A stretch of 52,365 nt of DNA from Bacillus sp. FJAT-27916 (GCF_001183965.1 NZ_LFZV01000001.1:4007976-4060340); one strand, 5' to 3'; counted from the stretch's first letter, positions 30,195 to 40,725 are shown. A program made the numbers and translations. The notes: generated from the letters alone by a model not told the origin.

Positions 30195-30803
30195 TTATTC
30201 AGCAGGTGCCTCTTCTGGGGCCCCTTCTACAGCTCCTTCATCAGCTTCAGCTTCAACTCTAGGAGCAAGGATAGAGGCAATTACTTCATCCTCATCCTGT
30301 GTGATGGTATAGTCACCATCCTGATTCAAATCAGCAACAATGATGGTATCACCAATTTGCAGATTAGAGATGTCATATTCAATAGAGGCAGGAATCTCGT
30401 TCGGTTTCGCACTCACGGTTACTTCATGCAAGGATTGCTGAATAACACCACCCTCCTTGACACCGGCTGCTTCGCCAACAAGGTCAATACGTACATCTAC
30501 TTCGAGTTCCTCGGACATGTTGACAACCAAGAAATCAGCGTGAATCATATGGCCTTTTATGCTGTCTTGCTGGTATTCACCCAGCATCACACTTTCCTTT
30601 TGACCGCCGAGGTCGAGTGCTAGTACACCATTTCTTCCGCTTTCCTTCATAGCCTTCAGGAATTCGCCCTCATCAACATATATGGGTGAAGTCGGTTTGT
30701 TATTTCCATACACGACTGCCGGGAATTTTCCGTTTTCTCTAAGCTTTCGTAATGAGGAACGTTTGAACTCTTCCCTTTTAGTTGCTTGTAATGTCATTGC
30801 CAT
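30195..30803 (-). CDS. ctc: 50S ribosomal protein L25/general stress protein Ctc
   Basis: Ctc binds 5S rRNA and is induced by stress in B. subtilis. The 202 residues have the L25 domain (about 5-95: ATKREEFKRSSLRKLRENGK, FPAVVYG) and the TL5-type C-terminal beta domain (about 100-180). The tail is strongly acidic and rich in Glu and Ala (last about 25 residues). A good sigma-B-type promoter lies 48 bases upstream. Confidence 0.95.
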   Translation of the reverse strand: MAMTLQATKREEFKRSSLRKLRENGKFPAVVYGNNKPTSPIYVDEGEFLKAMKESGRNGVLALDLGGQKESVMLGEYQQDSIKGHMIHADFLVVNMSEELEVDVRIDLVGEAAGVKEGGVIQQSLHEVTVSAKPNEIPASIEYDISNLQIGDTIIVADLNQDGDYTITQDEDEVIASILAPRVEAEADEGAVEGAPEEAPAE

Positions 30804-30850
30804 ACCACTTACACCATCCTTTTTCTATTTGAACGAGTATCCTATACCTA

Positions 30851-30876
30851 ATCCCCTCTTTAAGACAGGTATAAAC
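30851..30876 (-). promoter_or_regulatory. Sigma-B-type promoter of ctc
   Basis: The minus strand reads GTTTAT (30876-30871), a 14-base spacer and GGGGAT (30856-30851), one mismatch in each half from the sigma-B pattern GTTTAA-N13-15-GGGTAT. The B. subtilis ctc promoter is the classic sigma-B target. Confidence 0.65.
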
Positions 30877-30954
30877 ATATAGCGCGGCGATTTCTTAAAT
30901 CATTTTCCATATAGGAAAAGCGGATGCTCTGACGTAAGGACTGTTAGATGAATG

Positions 30955-30990
30955 CAAAGAAGCCGAATGGAGGTTCCATTCAGCTTCTTT
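30955..30990 (-). terminator. Terminator of glmU-prs
   Basis: AAGAAGCCGAATGGA and TCCATTCAGCTTCTT form a 15-bp stem with a 3-base loop and one wobble on the minus strand, 32 bases after the prs stop. The T tract is short. Confidence 0.75.
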
Positions 30991-31021
30991 AGTATAGTAT
31001 GGAGATTGCCATTTCAGTTGA

Positions 31022-31975
31022 TCAATCGAATAGTGTACTTACAGATTGTTCTTCGTGTACACGGATGATGGCTTCACCGATAAGAGAAGCAACTGATAGA
31101 TTGACGATCTTGTCAATTTGCTTTTCTTCTGGCAATGCGATTGTGTTTGTAATAACCAATTCTTTAATGTTGGAGTTTTGGATTCTCTCGATGGCAGGAC
31201 CAGAGAGAACAGGGTGTGTACAGCAAGCATACACTTCTTTTGCTCCATTTTCTTTAAGAGCATTGGCAGCCAATGTAATCGTACCTGCTGTATCGATGAT
31301 ATCATCAATCAAAATGGCTGTTTTCCCTTCAATATTACCAACAATGTTCATAACTTCAGCTACATTTGGACGCGGACGGCGTTTGTCGATGATGGCAATC
31401 GGTGCTTTCAGACGATCTGCCATCTTACGCGCACGTGTTACACCGCCGTGGTCTGGAGATACGATAACAATATCATCCAATTCTTTTGCTTGGAAATAGT
31501 CCGCAAGAATCGGAACACCCATTAAGTGGTCGATTAGAATATCAAAGAAGCCTTGAATTTGCGGCGCGTGCAAGTCAAGTGTAATAACGCGTGTAGCCCC
31601 TGCTGTTTCAAGCAAATTGGCTACCAATTTAGCTGTGATTGGCTCACGAGCTCTAGCTTTACGATCTTGACGAGCATAGCCGTAATAAGGCATAACGATA
31701 TTGATTGTTTTAGCAGATGCTCTCTTCAACGCATCAATCATGATGAGTAATTCCATTAAGTGTTCATTTACAGGAGCACTAGTGGATTGGATAACGAATA
31801 CATCACATCCGCGGATACTTTCTTCAATATTGATTTGCACTTCACCATCGCTGAATTGTGATACTGTGCATTTCCCAAGTTCAACGCCAATAACATTTGC
31901 AATTTCCTCCGCTAATTGAGGATTGGAATTGAGTGAGAATACTTTTAGATTGGGATCTAAATATCGATTTGACAT
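31022..31975 (-). CDS. prs: Ribose-phosphate pyrophosphokinase
   Basis: Prs makes PRPP, the substrate used by Hpt and PurR in this window and for purine, pyrimidine, His and Trp synthesis. The 317 residues match the Bacillus length. Motifs include FSDGE, the ATP-loop region [22 protein letters not shown] and the PRPP loop [14 protein letters not shown] at 31993 would add six residues, but GGAGG precedes the ATG at 31975, where the family starts (MSNRY). It follows glmU by 20 bases in one operon. Confidence 0.97.
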   Translation of the reverse strand: MSNRYLDPNLKVFSLNSNPQLAEEIANVIGVELGKCTVSQFSDGEVQINIEESIRGCDVFVIQSTSAPVNEHLMELLIMIDALKRASAKTINIVMPYYGYARQDRKARAREPITAKLVANLLETAGATRVITLDLHAPQIQGFFDILIDHLMGVPILADYFQAKELDDIVIVSPDHGGVTRARKMADRLKAPIAIIDKRRPRPNVAEVMNIVGNIEGKTAILIDDIIDTAGTITLAANALKENGAKEVYACCTHPVLSGPAIERIQNSNIKELVITNTIALPEEKQIDKIVNLSVASLIGEAIIRVHEEQSVSTLFD

Positions 31976-31995
31976 TTTATAATGGGCCTCCAAGA

Positions 31996-33369
31996 CTATT
32001 TATTAATATTTAGCTTATTTACATAGTTTTCTTTATTCACTTGACGTGCACGCGCAACGGATAGCGCCTCTCCCGGAACATCCTTCGTAATGGTTGAACC
32101 AGCAGCAACATATGCACTCTTTCCTACGGTTACTGGAGCAACTAAATTGGAATTGCATCCAATGAACGCTCCATCTTCTATCCTGGTTAAGAATTTATTC
32201 TTCCCATCATAGTTAACCGTAATACTTCCGCATCCGACATTTACCTGCTCGCCAATTTCAGCATCTCCCAAATAACTTAAATGGGATGCCTTGCTGCCCT
32301 TTCCAAGAGTCGCCTTCTTCAGCTCTACGAAGTTGCCGATCTTCGCTTCATCATGAATGGCTGATTGCGGACGAATATGAGAGAAAGGACCGATTTGGAC
32401 ATCTGAACCTATTTGGCTATCATGAGCGACCGACTGGCGAACCACTGTGCGGTCTTTAATATCACAATCCTTGATTTCTGTGTTCGGACCGATATGACAC
32501 TCGCTGCCAATTGTTGTCTTTCCTTTAATCATTGTCCCAGGGTAAACATACGTATCCGGGCCAATGACCACATCCGGGTGGATATACGTATGGTCAGGAT
32601 CAATGAGCGTTACCCCATTTCTCATATGACCTTCATTGATTCGACGCTTGAGTATCGTTTCTGCCTGTGAAAGAGCAACGCGGTCATTGATGCCTAATGT
32701 TTCATCAAAGTTCGGTGTTTCAAAGGCTGAAACAATCTCTCCCTGCTGCTTCAATATCTCAATGACATCCGGCAAATAATATTCGCCCTGAGCATTTTCA
32801 TTTGAAACATTCTCCAGACATTCAAACAGCAATTTATTATCAAAGCAGTAAGTGCCTGTATTGATTTCTTGAACAAGCAGCTCCTCTGGGGATGCATCTT
32901 TATGCTCAACAATCTTCTCAACCAAGCCTTCAGCATTTCGGATTACGCGTCCATAGCCGGCAGGGTTAGCCGTACGAGCAGTAAGAATAGTTGCTTTAGC
33001 TTTCTGTGCTGCATGCACATCAAGCAATGCTTCCAGTGTGTCTGCGGTAATGAGAGGGGTATCTCCGCAAATAACAAGCGTTGTTCCTTCTTCATTCCCT
33101 AATATATCTTTAGCCTGCATAACAGCATGAGCTGTGCCTAATTGTTCTGCCTGCAGGGCATATTCTGTCTTTGAACCTACTACTTCTTTAACATCTTCCG
33201 CACCATGGCCAATAATTGTTACGATCTTAGAAGCCTTAATAGAAGAAACATTGTCAATCACATGCTCTACCATCGGCTTGCCGCAAACGGGATGCAATAC
33301 TTTATAAAGACTCGATTTCATTCGAGTGCCTTTTCCCGCCGCCAGTATGATTGCATTTCGGTTCGTCAT
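31996..33369 (-). CDS. glmU: Bifunctional UDP-N-acetylglucosamine pyrophosphorylase/acetyltransferase
   Basis: GlmU acetylates glucosamine-1-phosphate and couples it to UTP, giving UDP-GlcNAc for wall synthesis. The 457 residues have the uridyltransferase signature [11 protein letters not shown] (9-19) and GDTPL near 103, then a left-handed beta helix of hexapeptide repeats from about residue 252 to 440 ([15 protein letters not shown]) and the acetyltransferase active-site region. CGGAGG precedes the ATG. Confidence 0.98.
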   Translation of the reverse strand: MTNRNAIILAAGKGTRMKSSLYKVLHPVCGKPMVEHVIDNVSSIKASKIVTIIGHGAEDVKEVVGSKTEYALQAEQLGTAHAVMQAKDILGNEEGTTLVICGDTPLITADTLEALLDVHAAQKAKATILTARTANPAGYGRVIRNAEGLVEKIVEHKDASPEELLVQEINTGTYCFDNKLLFECLENVSNENAQGEYYLPDVIEILKQQGEIVSAFETPNFDETLGINDRVALSQAETILKRRINEGHMRNGVTLIDPDHTYIHPDVVIGPDTYVYPGTMIKGKTTIGSECHIGPNTEIKDCDIKDRTVVRQSVAHDSQIGSDVQIGPFSHIRPQSAIHDEAKIGNFVELKKATLGKGSKASHLSYLGDAEIGEQVNVGCGSITVNYDGKNKFLTRIEDGAFIGCNSNLVAPVTVGKSAYVAAGSTITKDVPGEALSVARARQVNKENYVNKLNINK

Positions 33370-33403
33370 GATAGCCCTCCGTTTACCTTTTTATCCATTT
33401 AAG

Positions 33404-33432
33404 ACTATACATGAACTAATTATTCTTTTCAA
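33404..33432 (-). promoter_or_regulatory. Sigma-A promoter of glmU-prs
   Basis: The minus strand reads TTGAAA (33432-33427), a 17-base spacer and TATAGT (33409-33404), 35 bases before glmU. Confidence 0.65.
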
Positions 33433-33511
33433 GAAGGGAGGGCAAAACTGTCAATTTATTTCTGGATTCCTTGAATGGGGATTTGATTAAACTGGGGGAT
33501 TTTTGGGGATA

Positions 33512-33542
33512 TAAAAAAGAGCCTCTCAGATGGTCGGCTCTT
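33512..33542 (-). terminator. Terminator of spoVG
   Basis: AAGAGCC (33517-33523) pairs with GGCTCTT (33536-33542) over a 12-base loop, with a T run on the minus strand, 31 bases after the spoVG stop. Confidence 0.8.
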
Positions 33543-33572
33543 AGATGTAGTACTTCTATTCTCTCTCTTTAA

Positions 33573-33866
33573 TTAGGATGCTCCCGCTCCTTCTAATTCA
33601 ACCTCTTCAACATCACCTACACGATGATATTCGGCAAGAACGGCTTCCTGAATCTTACCGCGTGTACCAGAATTGATTGGGTGTGCAATATCACGGAATT
33701 CTCCGTCTGGTGTACGTTTACTTGGCATAGCAACGAACAAACCATTATTGCCATCAATTACTCGGATGTCATGGACAACGAATTCATTATCCAAAGTGAT
33801 GGATGCGATTGCTCTCATCCTGCCATCAGTGTTTACACGGCGTAATCTTACGTCAGTAACTTCCAT
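33573..33866 (-). CDS. spoVG: Septation regulator SpoVG
   Basis: SpoVG is a small nucleic-acid-binding regulator that affects septation and sporulation timing. The 97 residues match the family: [19 protein letters not shown] at the start, [14 protein letters not shown], and [26 protein letters not shown] precedes the ATG. A sigma-H-type promoter lies just upstream. In B. subtilis yabJ precedes it; here purR does. Confidence 0.97.
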   Translation of the reverse strand: MEVTDVRLRRVNTDGRMRAIASITLDNEFVVHDIRVIDGNNGLFVAMPSKRTPDGEFRDIAHPINSGTRGKIQEAVLAEYHRVGDVEEVELEGAGAS

Positions 33867-33902
33867 AATGTCACCACCTTTTATAAAAGCGAATTACTAA
33901 CT

Positions 33903-33928
33903 ATTTCCACAAAACTATCTAATTTCCT
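33903..33928 (-). promoter_or_regulatory. Sigma-H-type promoter of spoVG
   Basis: The minus strand reads AGGAAAT (33928-33922), a 14-base spacer and GAAAT (33907-33903), the same spacing as the B. subtilis spoVG promoter, 37 bases before the ATG. AT-rich DNA upstream (about 33930-34010) would suit AbrB binding as in B. subtilis. Confidence 0.6.
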
Positions 33929-34038
33929 TCTTTTATATTGAAAAATATTCAAAAAATAGATAAAAAATTTAGTTTAGGAAGAATATAGTTGGTAAAATCG
34001 CTCTATAAAAGGTCTATCATCTAGTAGAATCCGGGTGA

Positions 34039-34854
34039 TTAGGCAAAAAAGTTTCCTTTGTTCACCTTAATCATTTTCTCTTTCACATTCACATCCGATA
34101 GCTTCATCAATGATACATACTCATCAACCAAGCGTTCCTCTGCATGCTCTGCCTCTACTAGTACAGCAATACCTGCTACTTTCGCTTCAAACTCTTCAAG
34201 CAAATTAACCATCCCGTTGACGGTTCCACCTGCCTTCATAAAGTCATCAACAATCAAGACATTGGCTTCCTTCGGCAAGCTTCTTTTCGATAGAACCATT
34301 GTTTGGATTCGTTTTGATGAGCCCGACACATAATTAATGCTGATTGTCGGCCCTTCCGTCACTAGCGAATCCCTTCGAACAATTACGACAGGCACATTTA
34401 AATACCGCGCTACAGCATAAGCGATTGGGATTCCCTTGGTGGCAACTGTCATGATGACATCAATTTCCTGATCACTGTACCGGGAAGCAATCAGCTTTCC
34501 GACATTATCAAGGATTCGAGGCTGGCCCAATATATCTGTCATATAAAGATAGCCGCCTGGAAGAAGTCTTTCCGGTGTTTCCATCATTTCGCATAATTCA
34601 CCAATGATGTGAGCTGCCTCTTCAACCCCCGCACCAGGAATGTACTTCACACCGCCTGCTGCACCAGGAACCGTCAAGATCGTTCCTTTTTCCTTTAACT
34701 CAAGGGTCTCCTTAATAATCGCTAAATCCTCACTAATAGAGGACTTTGCCGACTGATATTGTTCGGAAAAGAAGGAAAGCGGTATGAGCGTTGAAGGGTG
34801 AGCCATTAAATAGGTAGTCATATCTACCAAGCGTTCACTCCTGCGTAATTTCAT
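34039..34854 (-). CDS. purR: Purine operon repressor PurR
   Basis: PurR represses purine synthesis genes when PRPP is low. The 271 residues hold an N-terminal winged helix (1-74: MKLRRSERLVDMTTYLMAHP, SISEDLAIIK) and a phosphoribosyltransferase-fold domain (about 80-271) with the PRPP loop LIVDDFMKAGGT (200-211) and GSSKRIQT. It is somewhat shorter at the C terminus than I recall for B. subtilis (285). GGAGGG precedes the ATG. PurBox-like sites lie in its own upstream region. yabJ, which follows purR in B. subtilis, is absent. Confidence 0.96.
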   Translation of the reverse strand: MKLRRSERLVDMTTYLMAHPSTLIPLSFFSEQYQSAKSSISEDLAIIKETLELKEKGTILTVPGAAGGVKYIPGAGVEEAAHIIGELCEMMETPERLLPGGYLYMTDILGQPRILDNVGKLIASRYSDQEIDVIMTVATKGIPIAYAVARYLNVPVVIVRRDSLVTEGPTISINYVSGSSKRIQTMVLSKRSLPKEANVLIVDDFMKAGGTVNGMVNLLEEFEAKVAGIAVLVEAEHAEERLVDEYVSLMKLSDVNVKEKMIKVNKGNFFA

Positions 34855-34865
34855 AAGTACCCTCC

Positions 34866-34909
34866 ATACACGAATATTTTAATGTAATTCTATCTTATTG
34901 TACGTGTTT
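34866..34909 (-). promoter_or_regulatory. Inverted pair of PurBox-like sites at purR
   Basis: ATACACGAATATT (34866-34878, plus strand) and, inverted, AAACACGTACAAT (34909-34897, minus strand) each match about 10 of 13 positions of the PurBox consensus WAWNCCGAACNWT-type motif around CG. They are separated by 18 bases and bracket the likely start of purR transcription, suggesting autoregulation. Confidence 0.45.
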
Positions 34910-35777
34910 ATTCAACCTCATTCCGATTTCCTAACAGCCGTACAGCAAAGACATTGTCACAAAATCCTCTTAATCCGTTATAAACCCGCTGCATACGGGA
35001 ATCATGCTCAACAAGGCCAAACACGGTTGGGCCGCTCCCGCTCATTAATACAGCATCAGCACCGAAACGGCTCATTTGCTCCTTGATCATCCGGACCTCT
35101 GGATACATCGCTAATGTTACGCTCTCCAGCACATTCCCCATATTATTGCACATACCATCATAATCGTGTTCATAGATGGCCTGTACCATGCTCGGAATAT
35201 TGGGATGGCAAACCTCATCGACTTTAAGATTTCGGTATACATCAGCTGTGGAAACACCAATTGTCGGCTTCGCTAGAATGACCCAACTGCTTGGAGGGGA
35301 GGGCAAATGCTCAATCTTTTCCCCGCGCCCTCTCGCAATAGCTGTTCCGCCATGTACGCAGAAGGCAACGTCTGACCCTATTTCTGAACCGATTTCTGCT
35401 AATTCATCCATGGATAATCCGAGACTCCACATTTTGTTCAAGCCCCTCAGTGTGGCTGCTGCATCACTGCTGCCGCCGGCAAGACCTGCTGCAACTGGGA
35501 TCTGCTTATCAATCGTTATATCAACACCTGTATTAATCGAGAACCGTTTCTTAAGCAAGTCAGCAGCCTGATAGGCTAAATTCCTGCTATCATCCGGAAC
35601 AAAGCGGTTATGTGAATTAATCCTGATTGTATTTCCGCTTCGCTCTGCAAGCTCGATACGATCAGCCAAATCAACATTGGTCATCACCATCTCTACTTCG
35701 TGAAAACCGTCCTCCCGCTTATATAAAACATCCAGCGCCAAGTTTATCTTAGCAGGTGCTTTCTCCATCCATTTCAT
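34908..35777 (-). CDS. ispE: 4-diphosphocytidyl-2-C-methyl-D-erythritol kinase
   Basis: IspE is the GHMP kinase of the MEP isoprenoid pathway. The 289 residues have [12 protein letters not shown] (7-18) with Lys10 and the ATP loop [15 protein letters not shown] (94-108). A GTG at 35786 would add three residues, but TAGGTG sits 6 bases before the ATG at 35777, and this gives the usual length. The stop codon overlaps a PurBox-like site before purR. Confidence 0.96.
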   Translation of the reverse strand: MKWMEKAPAKINLALDVLYKREDGFHEVEMVMTNVDLADRIELAERSGNTIRINSHNRFVPDDSRNLAYQAADLLKKRFSINTGVDITIDKQIPVAAGLAGGSSDAAATLRGLNKMWSLGLSMDELAEIGSEIGSDVAFCVHGGTAIARGRGEKIEHLPSPPSSWVILAKPTIGVSTADVYRNLKVDEVCHPNIPSMVQAIYEHDYDGMCNNMGNVLESVTLAMYPEVRMIKEQMSRFGADAVLMSGSGPTVFGLVEHDSRMQRVYNGLRGFCDNVFAVRLLGNRNEVE

Positions 35778-35878
35778 TATGTTCACCTACTTTATCCTTT
35801 TGTTTCCTCCTCACATTGTACATTTTCATCGCATCAATCGCCACTATTCGCACGAAATTTTATTTCCCAGCAAAGCAA

Positions 35879-35908
35879 AGCCCCTGAGGACATAAAATCC
35901 CAGGGGCT
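35879..35908 (-). terminator. Terminator of sspF
   Basis: AGCCCCTG (35879-35886) pairs with CAGGGGCT (35901-35908); a weaker T tract follows on the minus strand. It lies 57 bases after the sspF stop. Confidence 0.7.
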
Positions 35909-35964
35909 CGCATCACCGCACCAAACGAGTTTGTTTTAGAAGTGAACAGGTATTAAGGTATTTC

Positions 35965-36138
35965 CTAAGAGCGGTTAGCTAATTGCTCCTCGGCGATTTG
36001 TATGGCCCGTTTGACCATATTTCCCGCGTCAGAAGCTTTTATGCCTCCCCAGCCTTCTTTCTGCACAACATCCCAAAACCCGAGTTCTTTCGCAAGCTCT
36101 TCTTTGAATCGTTCAGACATCATACTTCTTCTGCCCAA
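35965..36138 (-). CDS. sspF: Small acid-soluble spore protein, SspF type
   Basis: This 57-residue protein belongs to the alpha/beta-type SASP family that coats and protects spore DNA. The motifs are [16 protein letters not shown] (8-23) with the germination-protease-type site, and [18 protein letters not shown]. The frame is open for 35 more codons upstream, through the veg terminator, but SASP homology begins at LGRRSMMS, so I start at TTG 36138 with AAAGGGG 9 bases upstream. A sigma-G promoter is expected, but I could not find a convincing one. Confidence 0.9.
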   Translation of the reverse strand: MGRRSMMSERFKEELAKELGFWDVVQKEGWGGIKASDAGNMVKRAIQIAEEQLANRS

Positions 36139-36220
36139 AGCGAACAGCCCCTTTCTAATAGGTGCGGCTCTCATAGCTTTTGCCCGCTGCTTTCTCTTTA
36201 TGTTGACCAAATTATAGTAA

Positions 36221-36246
36221 AAAAGCAGTGGACGCTTGTCCACTGC
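36221..36246 (-). terminator. Terminator of veg
   Basis: GCAGTGGAC and GTCCACTGC form a perfect 9-bp stem with a 4-base loop and TTTTTT on the minus strand, directly after the veg stop. Confidence 0.9.
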
Positions 36247-36249
36247 CGT

Positions 36250-36507
36250 TTAAGCCATTTTTCCTGATGTCTCTTCAGTAAATGTTAATTCCACTGTTTC
36301 TGTCAATACGTCTGCATAGCTGTAGGAAACTCGCTCAAAGGAGTTCTCGTCTTGATCCAATTCGACAACGAACACCGATGGATAAGTCTCAGCTAATACA
36401 CCTGAACGTTCGATAGTTTTTCTTCTACCGCCATTCGCCTTGAGTAGCAACTTCTGCCCCAAATGGGAATCCAAAATTTGTTTAATATCAGTCAAACTTT
36501 TTGGCAT
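36250..36507 (-). CDS. veg: Veg protein
   Basis: Veg is a small, highly expressed protein. In B. subtilis it stimulates biofilm matrix gene expression by affecting SinR activity; the mechanism is unclear. The 85 residues match the family: [20 protein letters not shown] at the start, [24 protein letters not shown], and [21 protein letters not shown] precedes the ATG. Two strong promoters and a strong terminator show it is transcribed alone. Confidence 0.96.
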   Translation of the reverse strand: MPKSLTDIKQILDSHLGQKLLLKANGGRRKTIERSGVLAETYPSVFVVELDQDENSFERVSYSYADVLTETVELTFTEETSGKMA

Positions 36508-36531
36508 GCTTCGTCCACCTCACTAAGATTT

Positions 36532-36560
36532 AGTATAGCACATTTTAAAATGACGGTCAA
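36532..36560 (-). promoter_or_regulatory. Proximal sigma-A promoter of veg
   Basis: The minus strand reads TTGACC (36560-36555), a 17-base spacer and TATACT (36537-36532), 25 bases before the start codon. Confidence 0.75.
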
Positions 36561-36572
36561 ACAAAATAATAA

Positions 36573-36602
36573 ATTATATCAGTGATTAAATTTGTTTGTC
36601 AA
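36573..36602 (-). promoter_or_regulatory. Distal sigma-A promoter of veg
   Basis: The minus strand reads TTGACA (36602-36597), an 18-base spacer and TATAAT (36578-36573), both boxes perfect. Tandem strong promoters are also typical of B. subtilis veg. Confidence 0.75.
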
Positions 36603-36731
36603 CGTTTTTTATCCCAAAAATTTCTCTTTTTTTCTCTCTTTTAACATACCCTATTCGACATCCACTTATGTATGTTATTAACAAATCAAGCAAAATAAAT
36701 AAGCCGCCCCATTTTGTTCGGGCGGCTCTCC

Positions 36732-37625
36732 TTATACGTCATTCTTAGGCACTTGGTCTTCCTTTGGGTGAAATGGCAGCCCAATTCGCAAGGCACCCTT
36801 TGATTCAACTCCTCCAAGGCCGCGTTCCCCTGTCAGTGTATTCCGTACGACATCCCATACATTGATCTGATCCATGAAGGATGTATAACTGACCTTTGCC
36901 ACAATGTAAACCGGGTCTAAAGCATGGATGTTCACACGTGTGGGGGAGCTGGCGAAATTTGCCCCAGCGACAATCAATGACTCAAAATGCGATTGGCAGG
37001 CCCCGGCAAAGATTACAAGCTGATCAAGGTGGTGCACCTTCTTTCGTGCCTCTTTAACGGTCAAAACAAAATCCTTCGAGTGCCTGTAAGCACGGATATC
37101 GTCCACAGTCCCCTTTGTTTTGGAATAGGAGTCATGTCCGGTAATTACCAGAATATCGGGTCTATACCGGTCCAGCAATTCCCCTATCTTATAAGGCATC
37201 TCCTTCTCCCGGCAATGGACCCCGTGAACTGGAATACCAATTTGCTGATAGAGCTCCAAGCATTTTTTTAAATAAGCGGGATCGCCGTCTAGATGGAGCA
37301 CCTTCCCGGGTATTTGAAAATAATCTGCTTGATGCCGGTATCCTTCTGTACATTCATATTCCTTCTTATGCCGCATACGCTCGAATTCCTGGGTCAGCAG
37401 GTGATTAGATTGGTCGACAAGCATATTCGTGCTTCTATCCCTCGCTGCCCGCCTCGCCTCTCCTATGGGCTCAAGGTCATCGATTGGAGCATCAGCGACA
37501 AGCCGGATGTCTTCTCCATATAAAACAGCGATATCCCTGCCCTGATGGGTGCGAAAATCAATCACACGGAAATATATATCACATTCATATGACTTTCGGC
37601 CGACGATATCATTTATCCTTACCAT
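36732..37625 (-). CDS. yabG: Sporulation-specific protease YabG
   Basis: YabG is a mother-cell cysteine protease that processes spore coat proteins such as SafA and SpoIVA. The 297 residues contain the YabG-family stretches VGRKSYECDIYF, PGKVLHLDGD, RPDILVITGHD and FAGACQSHFES (with the candidate active-site Cys and His). The frame continues 29 codons upstream to a possible start at 37712, but TGGAGTGAGG precedes the ATG at 37625, where homology begins, and the region upstream holds a sigma-K-type promoter. Confidence 0.93.
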   Translation of the reverse strand: MVRINDIVGRKSYECDIYFRVIDFRTHQGRDIAVLYGEDIRLVADAPIDDLEPIGEARRAARDRSTNMLVDQSNHLLTQEFERMRHKKEYECTEGYRHQADYFQIPGKVLHLDGDPAYLKKCLELYQQIGIPVHGVHCREKEMPYKIGELLDRYRPDILVITGHDSYSKTKGTVDDIRAYRHSKDFVLTVKEARKKVHHLDQLVIFAGACQSHFESLIVAGANFASSPTRVNIHALDPVYIVAKVSYTSFMDQINVWDVVRNTLTGERGLGGVESKGALRIGLPFHPKEDQVPKNDV

Positions 37626-37677
37626 GAAAGCCTCACTCCACACTATGGTGACCATATCGTAACCAATGGTTTCTTCA

Positions 37678-37705
37678 TAGGCTATGCACAATAGGACATT
37701 ATGGT
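37678..37705 (-). promoter_or_regulatory. Sigma-K-type promoter of yabG
   Basis: The minus strand reads AC (37705-37704), 17 bases, then CATAGCCTA (37686-37678), which fits the sigma-K pattern AC-N17-CATANNNTA at every fixed position. It lies 53 bases before yabG and directly after the ksgA terminator. Confidence 0.6.
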
Positions 37706-37713
37706 GAAACAAA

Positions 37714-37742
37714 GAAAAGCCCAGCTTTCGAGAAGCTGGGCT
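37714..37742 (-). terminator. Terminator of rnmV-ksgA
   Basis: AGCCCAGCTT (37718-37727) pairs with AAGCTGGGCT (37733-37742) over a 5-base loop; the minus strand continues with TTTTCTTT. It lies 13 bases after the ksgA stop. Confidence 0.88.
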
Positions 37743-37754
37743 CTTGTCTTGTCC

Positions 37755-39201
<1,447 letters not shown>

Positions 39202-39316
39202 TTTTCCTCCAAAAAAGCTTTCTTTTTATTCATTTAATATTTGATATATTTACGTTATTTTTGTAATATAAATGTAATAGCATAATTCTAAATAGCAATC
39301 CTGCTTATTATAACGC

Positions 39317-39344
39317 AAAAAAACAGAGGACAAAAATCCTCTGT
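39317..39344 (-). terminator. Terminator of yabE
   Basis: ACAGAGGA (39323-39330) and TCCTCTGT (39337-39344) form an 8-bp stem with a T run on the minus strand, 20 bases after the yabE stop. Confidence 0.85.
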
Positions 39345-39363
39345 ATAAATAATATCGATTTAT

Positions 39364-40584
39364 TTAACGAAACACCTTAATTTTGACGGTCTTCACGCCC
39401 CAATTATAAGCGTCCGCCGTCGATGGTACAAATACATCAATCTTCTTGCCGCTCACGGCACCGCCAGTATCTGCTGCTGTTGCATAACCGTAGCCTTCTA
39501 CATACACCTTCGTACCAAGCGGGATAAAGCTTGGATCAACGGCTATGATCTTAGCATTTGGATTAGCACGCAGATTAACCCCTGTTGCCGTTTTACCGGT
39601 GCATCCGTTACAGCCGCTCGTATAAGCTGTTGCTGTGACATAATACTCCTCTGCTGACGAGGATGAAGACGCTGAAGATTTAGAAGATATTGACACTGGT
39701 GTAACAGCCGCTTTCTTTTCCTTCGTTCCAATAGCGACGACCTCGTCAACCTTCTTCTTGACCGTTTTCTCAGAAACCAACTCTTTAGATACGGTTTTCC
39801 CGTTTTCTTTTGTTAATTCATATGTTTTACTGATTAATCCTTCTTGTCCTTCAGTTATAATTTTTTCCTTCCCCTTCTCCAGGGATGAATCCTTCTGGGT
39901 GACTGTTTCATAGCTAATTGGTTCTTCCACCACATCGGTGACCTTTTCTACCCTTGTAACGGTGACAGCTGTTTCCTCTGTCAAATGTTCAGATAAAGCT
40001 GGACTGACCCGGTCTAATTCATTCACACTTACCTGCTCACTCTTTAAAAAATCAGCGACCGTGGTCGAAGTTGACCATATTTCCCGTTCCTCGTTCCCTA
40101 CCTTGAGGGCTATGGGAAATGCCGTTTCTATTTTGATATCCATATCTTTTTTGATTGCCTCATCCATGCCTTCAGATACCTTATCCTCTGCTCTGAGCTG
40201 TATGCCTTCTTCCTCAAGGAACTCACCAACTGTTTGAGAAAGCGTCCAAACGGAGGAAGTCTCCCCGTCAATTGTCAGCTCCACCTCTGTAGCCGGGTTC
40301 CAGATAACATGCAGGTCATCGCTGATCTCGGTCCCTTTTGCAAGACTAAGATAATCCTCTTTACCTACCTCAACCTCTAGTTCTTGTAACAGTTCATTAA
40401 TGGTGTCAGCATGGGTCTTGACCGTTTGCTTTTTTCCATCCAGGCTCAGTGCTACTGTTTTTTTTGTACTTTCATAAAATATAATTCCTGTTGCAAACAT
40501 AAAAACAGCTGCACTTGTCATAATTAATATCGTCCTTGACGTTCGTCTCGGCCTGGAAAATAGGTTTTTCATGTATTGAATCAC
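39364..40584 (-). CDS. yabE: Cell-wall-binding G5/3D-domain protein YabE
   Basis: This is an exported wall-remodelling protein related to resuscitation-promoting factors. The 406 residues have an N-terminal membrane anchor (about 17-37), three DUF348 repeats (about 44-90, 101-145 and 158-200), a G5 domain (about 207-285), a serine-rich linker (298-310) and a C-terminal 3D domain with the three conserved aspartates D350, D372 and D383 of MltA-like lytic enzymes. The start is GTG at 40584 after AAAGGGGG. A palindrome covers the -35 box of its promoter. Confidence 0.93.
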   Translation of the reverse strand: MIQYMKNLFSRPRRTSRTILIMTSAAVFMFATGIIFYESTKKTVALSLDGKKQTVKTHADTINELLQELEVEVGKEDYLSLAKGTEISDDLHVIWNPATEVELTIDGETSSVWTLSQTVGEFLEEEGIQLRAEDKVSEGMDEAIKKDMDIKIETAFPIALKVGNEEREIWSTSTTVADFLKSEQVSVNELDRVSPALSEHLTEETAVTVTRVEKVTDVVEEPISYETVTQKDSSLEKGKEKIITEGQEGLISKTYELTKENGKTVSKELVSEKTVKKKVDEVVAIGTKEKKAAVTPVSISSKSSASSSSSAEEYYVTATAYTSGCNGCTGKTATGVNLRANPNAKIIAVDPSFIPLGTKVYVEGYGYATAADTGGAVSGKKIDVFVPSTADAYNWGVKTVKIKVFR

Positions 40585-40610
40585 GAAAATTCCCCCTTTT
40601 CACTGAATGA

Positions 40611-40640
40611 ATTATATAGATATTCTGACAACATTGTCAA
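40611..40640 (-). promoter_or_regulatory. Sigma-A promoter of yabE with palindrome over -35
   Basis: The minus strand reads TTGACA (40640-40635), an 18-base spacer and TATAAT (40616-40611). The palindrome TGACAACATTGTCA (40626-40639) covers the -35 box and the start of the spacer. Confidence 0.65.
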
Positions 40641-40684
40641 CCTATCTACCTTTTCTGAATACGGAACACGCTAATTTACAATAC

Positions 40685-40725
40685 AAAAAAGGCGAAGATC
40701 CACACAATCTGTCAGGACCTTCGCC
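40685..40725 (-). terminator. Terminator of tatD
   Basis: GGCGAAGATCC and GGACCTTCGCC form an 11-bp stem (one mismatch or wobble) with TTTTTT on the minus strand, just after the tatD stop. Confidence 0.87.

Noticed and set aside
36139-36220. Sigma-G promoter for sspF
   Set aside because: CCTATTA resembles a -10 box but would put the transcription start inside the ribosome site, and no matching -35 is present.
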